Below are positions 51,276 to 58,961 of a stretch of 64,000 nt of DNA, piece by piece. Origin of the DNA: Bacteroidota bacterium (GTDB lineage: Bacteria > Bacteroidota > Bacteroidia > B-17B0 > Aurantibacillaceae); assembly GCA_003153315.1 (NCBI GenBank), contig PLYA01000028.1, positions 1 through 64,000 on the forward strand. Direction: 5' to 3'. A program made the translations under genes and the position numbers. Positions within the stretch are counted from its first letter, which is position 1; every line of letters starts with the position of its first letter. The notes below the pieces were generated by a model, which did no database searches, was not told where the DNA came from, and saw nothing but the letters and a program-made list of their open reading frames with translations.

Positions 51276-51393
51276 TGCCTATAACAACGGCTTGCTCGGC
51301 AGTTGGGGCAGGCACATTAAAAGTTAAAAGCCCTTCTCTGAAAAGAGAGAGATTTTTTGTTTTATATTTGAGCGCAAAACAGCATAACGTTAT
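51276..51393 (+). other. attC-like recombination site 4, degenerate at the right end
   Basis: Begins TGCCTATAACAACGGC, the inverse core of cassette 4 plus the shared AACGGC. The right core is AACGTTATGG at 51387-51395, where the ATG of the next gene sits inside the core. The inner arms pair poorly and the middle contains a CTTCTCT/AGAGAG stem plus a -7 box (51363-51370). It may be the end of the array or a damaged site. Confidence 0.5.
51363..51370 (+). promoter_or_regulatory. -7 box TATATTTG within attC-like site 4
   Basis: Full TAnnTTTG match 21 bp before the ATG at 51392; it would let the SnoaL-like gene be expressed independently of the array. Confidence 0.45.
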
Positions 51394-51790
51394 GGATAAA
51401 AAGGAGCTGAATAAGTTTGTAGATAAATGGCTTTCTTCCTGGACGGGAAACAAACCCCAACGCCTGATAGAATTTTATACCGATGATGTTTTTTATCTCG
51501 ACCCTTCCAATCAGGATGGCATAAAAGGCAAAGCCAATTTACTGGCTTACTTTACTAAACTGCTAAGCAAAAATGCCAATTGGAAATGGCGGGTGGTAGA
51601 AATTTTTCCTACTCCAAATGGTTTTACACTTAAGTGGGAAGCTATTATACCCGTTGAAACCAAAACCTTTCTGATATTTGGCGTGGATATTGTGGAAATG
51701 AGAGGAGACAAAATTGCAAGAGACGAAATTTACTTTGACAGATACAACTGGCAAACCGAAGTTGATATAACCAAGAAAAAGAAGAAGTAA
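51392..51790 (+). CDS. SnoaL-like / NTF2-fold protein
   Basis: 132 residues from the ATG at 51392, chosen because it starts right at the cassette core. NTF2/SnoaL pattern: FVDKWLSSWTGNKPQRLIEF, YTDDVFYLDPSNQDGIKGKA, WRVVEIFPTPNGFTLKWEAI and RDEIYFDRYNWQTEVD. Small cone-shaped fold that binds a hydrophobic ligand or acts as an isomerase or hydrolase; no specific activity assignable. A poly-Lys tail ends the protein. Confidence 0.75.
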   Translation: MDKKELNKFVDKWLSSWTGNKPQRLIEFYTDDVFYLDPSNQDGIKGKANLLAYFTKLLSKNANWKWRVVEIFPTPNGFTLKWEAIIPVETKTFLIFGVDIVEMRGDKIARDEIYFDRYNWQTEVDITKKKKK

Positions 51791-51870
51791 AAGGAGTTCC
51801 AAAACAACTGGTTTACAAAGAGCAAGCTAAATTTTAAACAGAAAAAATAAGCCTACAAATTGTATTTCAT

Positions 51871-51878
51871 TACATTTG
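51871..51878 (+). promoter_or_regulatory. -7 box TACATTTG for the SRPBCC gene
   Basis: Full TAnnTTTG match 23 bp before the start at 51902; no clear -33 TTG at usual spacing. Confidence 0.45.
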
Positions 51879-51901
51879 TTATCATCAAAAAAATTTAACC
51901 C

Positions 51902-52312
51902 ATGACAAAGACCATCACACAAAAAGTAGTATTTAAAAATACTACGCCCAAAGACCTTTATGAGTTATACATGGATGCTAAAAAGCATAGCCAAAGTACC
52001 GGGGCTACTGCAAAAATTGAGGCTAAGGAAGGCACTAAGTTTACTGCCTATGATGATTACATTAGCGGTAAAAACCTGCAATTGGTAAAAGACAAACTTA
52101 TTGTGCAAAGCTGGAGAGGTTCTGACTGGGCAAAAGGAGATATGGACTCTACCTTTATTATGAACCTTGAACCCAAAGGGAATGATACCATACTGCACCT
52201 TACCCATGCCAACTTACCAGAGAAGGAGGCGGATGATATTAAAAAAGGCTGGACAGATTTTTATTGGTCGCCCTGGAAAAAACATCTGGCTGCCAAAGTA
52301 AAAAAGAAATAA
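51902..52312 (+). CDS. SRPBCC/AHSA1-like domain protein
   Basis: 136 residues of the SRPBCC (Bet v 1/START-like) superfamily: TITQKVVFKNTTPKDLYELY, KFTAYDDYISGKNLQLVKDK, LIVQSWRGSDWAKGDMDST and WTDFYWSPWKKHL follow the AHSA1 layout, a helix-grip fold with a hydrophobic cavity. Role not assignable; often chaperone-like or lipid-binding. Followed by a good terminator (52335-52360). Confidence 0.82.
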   Translation: MTKTITQKVVFKNTTPKDLYELYMDAKKHSQSTGATAKIEAKEGTKFTAYDDYISGKNLQLVKDKLIVQSWRGSDWAKGDMDSTFIMNLEPKGNDTILHLTHANLPEKEADDIKKGWTDFYWSPWKKHLAAKVKKK

Positions 52313-52334
52313 TACATTTTATTTACACATAAAG

Positions 52335-52360
52335 AGCCGCATATTGTTGCGGCTTTTTTG
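52335..52360 (+). terminator. Rho-independent terminator after the SRPBCC gene
   Basis: AGCCGCA (52335-52341) pairs with TGCGGCT (52348-52354), followed by six T. The following promoter for the CPBP gene uses a TTG inside this hairpin (52344-52346), a compact terminator-promoter overlap. Confidence 0.8.
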
Positions 52361-52373
52361 TTTTGTAGCTTTG
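52344..52373 (+). promoter_or_regulatory. Promoter of the CPBP protease gene overlapping the terminator
   Basis: TTG (52344-52346), 19-nt spacer, TAGCTTTG (52366-52373), full TAnnTTTG match. The ATG is at 52395. Confidence 0.55.
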
Positions 52374-52394
52374 CAGGCTTTTAAGTTTCATACT

Positions 52395-53312
52395 ATGAAT
52401 TGGAAAAAAATAGGCCTTTATATCTTATTGGCATTTGGGTTTAGTTGGTCTGTTGCATTAATAATGAAACTAACCCATGTTGAGTACGGCAGCTTAACTT
52501 CAACTATTGTATTAGGTGTGCTTTATATGCCGGGTCCGGCTTTGGCAACTTTTATTATTCAGAAGTTTGTTTATAAAGAAGGCTTTAAGCAATACGGCTG
52601 GACCTTTGATAAAAAGAAAATTAAATGGTTGTTGCTAACTCCTCTGATTTTTATCGCTTTATTTCTATTGGTTTTTGTTGTTATCGGATTATTGGGAAAC
52701 ACCCAAATAATCCCGCAATTCGGGCAATTAGATTTTTCGCAGGAAGGGTTTAATACCAGATTCAGAGAAATACTAAGCAGTAAAATTTCTGCCGATAAAA
52801 TAAAGCTACCCAATTTATCTCCTGTATTACTTTTTGTTTTGATGTTGCTGCAAGGCATTATAGCTGGCGCAACTTTAAATTTGCCTTTTATGTTTGGCGA
52901 AGAGTTTGGCTGGCGTGGGCTTATGTTGAGAGAAACGCAAAAAATGGGTTTCCTTCAATCAAATTTGTTTATTGGCATTACCTGGGGGCTATGGCATTTG
53001 CCTATTATATTAATGGGGCACAATTACCCCCATCATCCCCACTTAGGGATATTGCTGATGTGCGCTTTTACAATAGGCCTAGCCCCTATTTTTGCTTACG
53101 TAAGACTTAAATCAAAAACAATTATAGGTGTCTGTATATTGCATGGCATGATTAATGCAACACCAATGCTGTTTATGCTTTATGTTGCCAATGCAAATGA
53201 ATTGTATAGCTCTATTGCAGGTTGGGCAGGCGTTATAGCCTGTGGCATAATAACGACTTGTATTTATTTATTCGACAGGCAATTTGTAACAGATTATAAA
53301 ACTGCTGAGTAA
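52395..53312 (+). CDS. CPBP-family intramembrane metalloprotease (CaaX-like)
   Basis: 305 residues from the ATG at 52395, with about eight membrane helices. The CPBP active site is complete: FGEEFGWRGLMLRE (EExxxR motif), TWGLWHLPIIL (first His) and ICILHGMINATP (HxxxN motif). Such membrane proteases cleave prenylated or bacteriocin-type peptides, or protect against them. The in-frame start at 52344 lies in the terminator and is rejected. Followed closely by a DUF6155-like gene. Confidence 0.85.
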   Translation: MNWKKIGLYILLAFGFSWSVALIMKLTHVEYGSLTSTIVLGVLYMPGPALATFIIQKFVYKEGFKQYGWTFDKKKIKWLLLTPLIFIALFLLVFVVIGLLGNTQIIPQFGQLDFSQEGFNTRFREILSSKISADKIKLPNLSPVLLFVLMLLQGIIAGATLNLPFMFGEEFGWRGLMLRETQKMGFLQSNLFIGITWGLWHLPIILMGHNYPHHPHLGILLMCAFTIGLAPIFAYVRLKSKTIIGVCILHGMINATPMLFMLYVANANELYSSIAGWAGVIACGIITTCIYLFDRQFVTDYKTAE

Positions 53313-53321
53313 ATACAAAAG

Positions 53322-53801
53322 ATGAAGACAAACAGCCTTAGCGAATTAAAGAAAGAACTGCAAGTAATTCCTCCTGCCGAGTTATTAGAATTATGCATAA
53401 GCCTTGCCAAATACAAAAAGGATAATAAAGAATATCTGAATTATTTGTTGTTTGAATCAAGCAATAAACAGGCTTTCATTAATGAAGTAAAAGCTGAAAT
53501 AGAAGAACATATTAATATATTAAAAAGTCAATCCAATTTATATTATGTAAAAAAAGGCTTACGCAAACTATTACGGATACTTAACAAATACAGCAAGTAT
53601 GTAAATGATAAAGCCCTTAGTGCAGAGATACTGATTTACTTTTGTGCGCAATTAAAACAATCCGGAATACCCTATCATAAAAGTCAGTTATTGGTTAACA
53701 TGTATGAGCAACAACTAAAGAAAATAAACACGCTTATTAATGCTCTGCACGAAGACCTAAGGCAGGATTACCTGAACGATTTAGAAAAAATAAGTGCATA
53801 A
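53322..53801 (+). CDS. Helical protein, probable DUF6155 family
   Basis: 159 residues, cytoplasmic, all-helical: SLSELKKELQVIPPAELLEL, LAKYKKDNKEYLNYLLFE and YYVKKGLRKLLRILNKYSKY are features of DUF6155. Function unknown. It lies 9 bp after the CPBP protease gene in the same direction and ends in a strong bidirectional terminator. Confidence 0.6.
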   Translation: MKTNSLSELKKELQVIPPAELLELCISLAKYKKDNKEYLNYLLFESSNKQAFINEVKAEIEEHINILKSQSNLYYVKKGLRKLLRILNKYSKYVNDKALSAEILIYFCAQLKQSGIPYHKSQLLVNMYEQQLKKINTLINALHEDLRQDYLNDLEKISA

Positions 53802-53834
53802 AAAAACCTCCGTTTATTACAACGGAGGTTTTTT
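53801..53834. terminator. Bidirectional terminator between convergent genes
   Basis: Perfect 14-bp arms AAAAAACCTCCGTT (53801-53814) and AACGGAGGTTTTTT (53821-53834) around TATTAC, with A-run and T-run on the two sides. Serves the DUF6155-like gene and the PhaE-like gene. Confidence 0.95.
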
Positions 53835-53860
53835 ACATGGCTTTTTAAGCAGCAAAAGAA

Positions 53861-55216
53861 TTACTTCTTCTTTGCTGTAGTTGTTTTAGAAGTTCTGTCT
53901 TCATCATCAAAAGAAAGTGATGCAGCACCTTGAGCAGCTAAACGTGTTTCAAGGGCTTTTACTTGCTTTTTTAATTCATAAACTGTTTTGTATAACTCTT
54001 CAGTTTCGCTTTTAAAAACAATCGGGTAGATAGCAAATACGCTTTCGTATTGTTTTTCAAATTGTTTTTTAACATCCATAGAGATGCCTAAAAGCTCACC
54101 TTTTAATTTAGAATATTCGTCTGATTCAAAAAGTTGAGTAAACAAAGTTTCGTTAGTTTTTAACCACTCGTTATAAAACTCAGTAAAGCTTTGTGCTTGT
54201 AAAGTTTCAGGAGTCATTTTTTCATACGCTTTTTTAGCAGCTTCTTCCAATGCTTTTTGCGTAGTAGCATATAAATGCTGTTGCAATTGAGCTTGTTTTA
54301 CAGAATATTCAGAAATTTTATCCAATAACTCGATGTTAGCTTCAATAGCTTCTTTTTCTTTACCGGCTTGAGTTAATTTTAAGATTGGCTCAAAACTTTT
54401 TGCAAACACGTTTTGTGCATGTTTGTACATATCAGTAAGTTTAGCAAAATCACCTGATACTAATTGAGGGAACTCATTAGAGATGTTAGTGAAAGTGCTT
54501 GTGTACTCTTTAGATAAGTTGTGTTGGTTAACAAAATAATCCTGAATTTTTTTGATAGAAGCATCAAACACATCTTTCATTGTAGCATGGCCATAAAGAG
54601 ATTGGAACATTTGTTCAGTGATTTCTTTATAAGCATCAGGCTGCATCATTTTTTTCAATCCATCAACAGAAAAAGTACCGTTTTGAAAAGAAGAAAAAGT
54701 AGGTTGGAAAAACTCCTGTAATTTTAAATACACTTTGTTACCTTCAAAAATATTCTTGAAAGCATCTTTGTTTAAAGAATTTGGGATGCTTTTAGAAAAA
54801 GTATCGTAAGTAGTGTTTAAAGTACTAATCCAAGTGTTATAGATTTTAGTCCATGCAAGGTTAGATTGATTATAGTTAGTCATATAATCAGCAGGAGATT
54901 TACCAAAATTAGAGATAGTGCTGAATAAACCTTGGTTAAAATCAGTCATTTTCTTTACTTCAGTTAATTGTTGGTTGTACCAGTTTTTAAAGAACTCTTC
55001 TGGCTTGTTAGTGTCAATTTTAGCATAGTTTTCTTGCATACCGCTAAATACACCCATTTGTTTGTCCATCCAATCTTTGTAGATTGACTGAGCTTCTGTA
55101 GCAATGTTTCCGCCTACTAAAGCAGACTGGATTTTTTTTGTAGAATCAACCCAGCTGTTAATGGCTTGAGTTTGAGTCTCGATAATTGAATCAAGAAATT
55201 GATTGTTGGTCTTCAT
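53861..55216 (-). CDS. PhaE-like / phasin-like protein
   Basis: 451 residues, rich in helix and in Lys, Gln and Phe. The C-terminal 150 residues resemble PhaE of class III polyhydroxyalkanoate synthase: FYNEWLKTNETLFTQLFES, YSKLKGELLGISMDVKKQFE, then a predicted coiled coil (ELKKQVKALETRL) and a basic alanine-lysine tail. The N-terminal half carries repeated DxxxxxWxxxQ-like helices (KDWMDKQMGVFSGMQ, KNWYNQQLTEVKKM). It could be the granule-bound subunit that activates PhaC, or a phasin. No phaC is in the window. Promoter 55271-55302. Confidence 0.6.
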   Translation of the reverse strand: MKTNNQFLDSIIETQTQAINSWVDSTKKIQSALVGGNIATEAQSIYKDWMDKQMGVFSGMQENYAKIDTNKPEEFFKNWYNQQLTEVKKMTDFNQGLFSTISNFGKSPADYMTNYNQSNLAWTKIYNTWISTLNTTYDTFSKSIPNSLNKDAFKNIFEGNKVYLKLQEFFQPTFSSFQNGTFSVDGLKKMMQPDAYKEITEQMFQSLYGHATMKDVFDASIKKIQDYFVNQHNLSKEYTSTFTNISNEFPQLVSGDFAKLTDMYKHAQNVFAKSFEPILKLTQAGKEKEAIEANIELLDKISEYSVKQAQLQQHLYATTQKALEEAAKKAYEKMTPETLQAQSFTEFYNEWLKTNETLFTQLFESDEYSKLKGELLGISMDVKKQFEKQYESVFAIYPIVFKSETEELYKTVYELKKQVKALETRLAAQGAASLSFDDEDRTSKTTTAKKK

Positions 55217-55270
55217 TTTTTTTTGTTTAATCGTTTAATTTTTTTGGTTTAGGCCTTTTAATTGCGAGTG

Positions 55271-55302
55271 CAAATGTCGTTCTTTTTACCAATACAAGTC
55301 AA
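55271..55302 (-). promoter_or_regulatory. Bacteroidota-type promoter of the PhaE-like gene
   Basis: On the - strand: TTG (55302-55300), 21-nt spacer, GACATTTG (55278-55271), one mismatch from TAnnTTTG. The leader to the ATG at 55216 is about 50 nt. Confidence 0.45.
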
Positions 55303-55400
55303 GTAAAATCGTAAAATTTAGCAATTATTTAATATTCTTAACGATTTGTTAACATTGGAATGCACTTTTTAGTTAAAATCCCTCCTTTTTTAACAATTGG

Positions 55401-55898
55401 CTAAGCTCTTTTGCCCAGTTCAATAATCTCCATGTTTTTAATTTCCTTCCCTTCAATAGCAAAGCGCAGAGCCGTTTTTACCTGATGAAAGCCCTGCATA
55501 CCGGCAGCTCCCGGGTTTAAATGAAGCAAATTAAGCTGCTTATCAAACATAATTTTAAGAATATGAGAGTGCCCACAAATAAAAAGGGCTGGTTTTTCTT
55601 GCAAAATAAGTTTTTTGGCATCAGCACTATATCTATTTGGATAACCACCAATATGGGTAATAAACACTTTTACCTCCTCGCAGTTAAAAATAGCATCTTT
55701 AGGGTATATCTTTCGAATATCTTGCCCGTCTATATTACCATAAACAGCCCGCAGAGGCTTTAATTGCTCTATTTTTTGACAAACATCCATCGTGCCAATA
55801 TCTCCGGCATGCCATACTTCATCAACCGTATTAATGTATTTAACCAATTTTTCATCAAAATAGCCATGCGTATCGCTTATAAGCAGTATTTTTTGCAT
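55401..55898 (-). CDS. YfcE/MJ0936-family metallophosphoesterase
   Basis: 165 residues with all metallophosphoesterase motifs in order: ISDTHG, HAGDIGTMD, YGNIDG, ITHIGGYP, CGHSHI and LNPGA. Members of this small family are Mn-dependent phosphodiesterases acting on model or nucleotide-type phosphodiesters. Cytoplasmic. Lies downstream of the symporter gene, 26 bp apart, on the opposite side of the PhaE-like promoter. Confidence 0.9.
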   Translation of the reverse strand: MQKILLISDTHGYFDEKLVKYINTVDEVWHAGDIGTMDVCQKIEQLKPLRAVYGNIDGQDIRKIYPKDAIFNCEEVKVFITHIGGYPNRYSADAKKLILQEKPALFICGHSHILKIMFDKQLNLLHLNPGAAGMQGFHQVKTALRFAIEGKEIKNMEIIELGKRA

Positions 55899-55924
55899 AA
55901 AACAAAGATAGATTGAATAATGAA

Positions 55925-57412
55925 TTAATTAAGCGCTAAAGTTTCTCGTTTTTTTGAGAAGAGCCACAAGCCCACAAAGGTAATGATGCCATTTAAAAGT
56001 ATTATTTCATTACCTAACTCATAACTAAGCATAGGCAGACAAATACTTAACAGGTATGTTAGTATAGGCGATGCTATGCAGATGGCAGGTATTATCTTAT
56101 CATTTACTTTGCGTTTTAAGATAATACCGAAAGAGAACAGTCCCAATAGAGGCCCATAAGTATAACCTGCTATTACGAGAATCGTATCAATAATAGCTTT
56201 GCTGTTTATGGCATTAAATACCAGTATGCAAACCCACAAGAGTACGGCAAAACCAATATGTATAAAGTGACGATAAAAAGTTTTCTTTGTTTGAGTGAGA
56301 TGTATTTTTTTATCCAGCTCAAACATATCTATATACATGGAAGTGGTAAGGGTGGTAAGTACTGAATCTGCACTGGAGAAGGTAGCTGCCGTTAACCCTA
56401 TAATAAATACTAATCCTGCAAAGGCCCCTAAATAGTTAAGAGCAAGGTTAGGAAACACACGGTCGGTAAGTATTTTTCCTGCTTCGTTAATGGGTAAGGG
56501 TATTCCCTTTTCCTGCTGATATAAATACAGCAATGCACCGAGTGATAAAAAGAAAAAGTTTACAATAACCAATGTAATGCTAAACCAGTAGATATTCTTT
56601 TGGGCATCTTTAAGATTGCTCATGCTAAGGTTCTTCTGCATCATGTTTTGGTCTAAGCCCGTCATGGTTACAGCAATAAATACACCACCTAAAAACTGTT
56701 TAAAGAAGAAGGTAGATTTATGCCAATCGAAAAAGAACACCTGTGAATAACTTGAATGTGATAACTTGGAAACCGCAGTACTAAAACTCCAGTCGGTATT
56801 TGAAATAATAGCAGCGATAGATAATACAACTCCCAATACTAAAAACAGAGATTGAAACGTATCTGTCCATACCAATGTTTTGATGCCGCCTTTGTATGTA
56901 TATAGCAACATCAAAGCAATAATAACCGAAACACTAACCGAAAAAGGAATATGGATGTTCTCAAACCTGTCGAATACAAAAAACTGGATGACACCTGCAG
57001 CTAAGTACAATCTTCCGGCAGCGCCTAAAGTGCGCGATAAAATAAAAAAGAAAGACCCTGTTTTCTGTGTATTTCGTCCAAAGCGAGTTTCGAGGTAGGT
57101 ATAGATGGAAAGTAAATTCATTTTGTAATAAAGCGGCAGCAATACTTTGGCTATAATAAAGTAGCCAACTAAATAACCCAATACCAATTGCAGGTAAGAA
57201 AACTGAGTATTAATTACATTACCCGGAACAGATATATAGGTAACCCCCGAGAGCGAATCGCCAAGCATACCAAAGGCTACGGCATACCATGGCGACGCCT
57301 TGTTCCCGATAAAATAAGTGTTTGCATCGCTCTTTCTACTGGTTATGTAGGCTATAAGTAATAACCCACCAAAATAGAGTGCGATACAAAGTAATATAAA
57401 GGAGGCCGACAT
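55925..57412 (-). CDS. Sodium/solute symporter (SSS family)
   Basis: 495 residues with about 13 membrane helices. SSS features: AYITSRKSDANTYFIGNKAS, WYAVAFGMLGDSLSGVTYIS, ETRFGRNTQKTGSFFFILSR, the helix-unwinding AATFSSADSVLTTLTTSMYI near residue 335, and GTHRP-like charged loops. The family takes up sugars, amino acids, vitamins or carboxylates with Na+. The substrate cannot be predicted; the form resembles the sialate/iodide-type SLC5 relatives of Bacteroidota. Divergent from recR. Confidence 0.88.
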   Translation of the reverse strand: MSASFILLCIALYFGGLLLIAYITSRKSDANTYFIGNKASPWYAVAFGMLGDSLSGVTYISVPGNVINTQFSYLQLVLGYLVGYFIIAKVLLPLYYKMNLLSIYTYLETRFGRNTQKTGSFFFILSRTLGAAGRLYLAAGVIQFFVFDRFENIHIPFSVSVSVIIALMLLYTYKGGIKTLVWTDTFQSLFLVLGVVLSIAAIISNTDWSFSTAVSKLSHSSYSQVFFFDWHKSTFFFKQFLGGVFIAVTMTGLDQNMMQKNLSMSNLKDAQKNIYWFSITLVIVNFFFLSLGALLYLYQQEKGIPLPINEAGKILTDRVFPNLALNYLGAFAGLVFIIGLTAATFSSADSVLTTLTTSMYIDMFELDKKIHLTQTKKTFYRHFIHIGFAVLLWVCILVFNAINSKAIIDTILVIAGYTYGPLLGLFSFGIILKRKVNDKIIPAICIASPILTYLLSICLPMLSYELGNEIILLNGIITFVGLWLFSKKRETLALN

Positions 57413-57502
57413 AATTTTAACGAAGATGCTGTTTTTGGGCTTTGTTATTTTTAGAAGAAATAGTTTTTCTTCACATCTATTGTTTAATAAATAAGGGAGG
57501 GA

Positions 57503-58141
57503 ATGTTGAATACAATGTATTACTTTTATGGTGTGGAATTACCCTCAAAACTTTTAGACAATGCGGTAAATGAGTTCTCTCGTTTACCTGGTGTTGGGCG
57601 CAAAACGGCTTTGCGTTATGTACTGCATTTATTGCGCAACGAAAAAGATTCATCGCATAATCTGGCGCAATCTATTTTAAATATGCGTACACAAATTAAG
57701 TTTTGCAGCACTTGTTATAATGTTTCTGATACTGAAGTTTGCAGTATTTGTACTAATGCTTCGCGTGATAAAAAGATTATTTGTGTAGTGCAGGATGTGC
57801 GCGATGTGATGGCAGTTGAAAACACAGGTATGTATAGAGGTTTGTATCATGTATTGGGCGGACTGATTTCTCCTATTGATGGTATTGGCCCATCTGATTT
57901 ATTTATTGATGCTTTGCTAAAGCGCATAGAAAGCACCGAAGTAACCGAAGTTATTTTTGCCCTGAGCGCTACTACCGAAGGCGATACTACTGCCTTTTAT
58001 TTAGACAGACGACTGAAGCCCCTAAATGTTTCTATCTTTACCTTAGCCCGCGGCGTGCCTGTGGGCGATGAGCTTGAATATACCGATGAAGTTACCTTAG
58101 GGCGTTCCTTACAAAACAGAGTGCCTTACCAAAAGGGTTAA
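57503..58141 (+). CDS. recR: Recombination mediator RecR
   Basis: 212 residues. Helix-hairpin-helix FSRLPGVGRKTALRYVLHLL, the C4 zinc finger CSTCYNVSDTEVCSIC (four cysteines), and a Toprim domain (IICVVQDVRDVMAVE, YHVLGGLISPIDGIGP, ALSATTEGDTTAFYL, TLARGVPVGDELEYTDEVTL). It loads RecA with RecFO during gap repair. A purine-rich GGGAGGGA precedes the ATG at 57503; Met5 is an alternative start. Confidence 0.95.
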   Translation: MLNTMYYFYGVELPSKLLDNAVNEFSRLPGVGRKTALRYVLHLLRNEKDSSHNLAQSILNMRTQIKFCSTCYNVSDTEVCSICTNASRDKKIICVVQDVRDVMAVENTGMYRGLYHVLGGLISPIDGIGPSDLFIDALLKRIESTEVTEVIFALSATTEGDTTAFYLDRRLKPLNVSIFTLARGVPVGDELEYTDEVTLGRSLQNRVPYQKG

Positions 58142-58148
58142 TACAATT

Positions 58149-58919
58149 TTATTTAATAAAACTAATTACGGCTTGGTAAAAAGCCTCAGGTTGCTCGGCA
58201 TGTAACCAATGTCCTGCATTGGCAATGGTTTGTAATTTGTAGTTAGGAAAACGTTCTTTTATTTCAAGAATATCTTTTGTTTCACTCAAATAATCAGATT
58301 TATCTCCGCGAAGGAATAAGGTATATACTTGACTGCTATTTAAAGGTGCAGGTACTATCATTTCATCTATATTCTCTGTTATAACAGGTAAATTAAAACG
58401 CCAGTTCATTTTTTTTCCCGCAGTATCTTCCCAATAGATGTTTTTCAAAAGAAACTGCTTCGTGCCAAAATCAGGTACGTACTCCCCTAAAACAGTTTCG
58501 GCTTCTTTGCGTGTATTTACTTTAGAGAAATCAACCGCATTCAGAGCATCCAAAACAATATCATGTCGAGGTTCATATCCCCTCGGCGACATATCAGCAA
58601 CAATCAGTTTATCTAATATGCTATCATACTTTAAAGCAAAGAACATCGCTGTTTTTCCACCCATAGAATGCCCTAAGAGTATTGGGTTTTGAAGTTCATG
58701 CGCATCAATAAACTCTTTAATATCATCAGCCATCACCTCATAGTTCCATATATTGCTATGTGGAGATAAACCATGATTACGTTGGTCTATGGTGTAAACC
58801 GCTATACCGTTTTCACTAAAGTGTTTGGCTAGGGTATTCCAGTTATCACTTTGTCCGAATAAACCATGCAGTATAAGCAGGGGTTGCCCTTCTCCATATT
58901 TTCTGTAAGCTAATTGCAT
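58149..58919 (-). CDS. Alpha/beta hydrolase (YbfF-like esterase)
   Basis: 256 residues. ILHGLFGQSDNWNTLAKHF (oxyanion loop), DQRNHGLSPHS, nucleophile elbow LLGHSMGGKTAMFFAL, and the C-terminal NAGHWLHAEQPEAFYQAV with the catalytic His. Closest to the YbfF/ABHD11 esterase group. Cytoplasmic; natural ester unknown. Converges on recR with 7 bp between the stops. Confidence 0.88.
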   Translation of the reverse strand: MQLAYRKYGEGQPLLILHGLFGQSDNWNTLAKHFSENGIAVYTIDQRNHGLSPHSNIWNYEVMADDIKEFIDAHELQNPILLGHSMGGKTAMFFALKYDSILDKLIVADMSPRGYEPRHDIVLDALNAVDFSKVNTRKEAETVLGEYVPDFGTKQFLLKNIYWEDTAGKKMNWRFNLPVITENIDEMIVPAPLNSSQVYTLFLRGDKSDYLSETKDILEIKERFPNYKLQTIANAGHWLHAEQPEAFYQAVISFIK

Positions 58920-58961
58920 TTAATGAAAAGATTATTCCCTATAATCAATGAATAAAGGAAT

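Noticed and set aside
47468-51394. Insertion sequences or transposons with terminal inverted repeats
   Set aside because: No transposase, different ends for each unit, and the ends adjoin attC-like palindromes in one orientation. The integron-cassette reading fits better.
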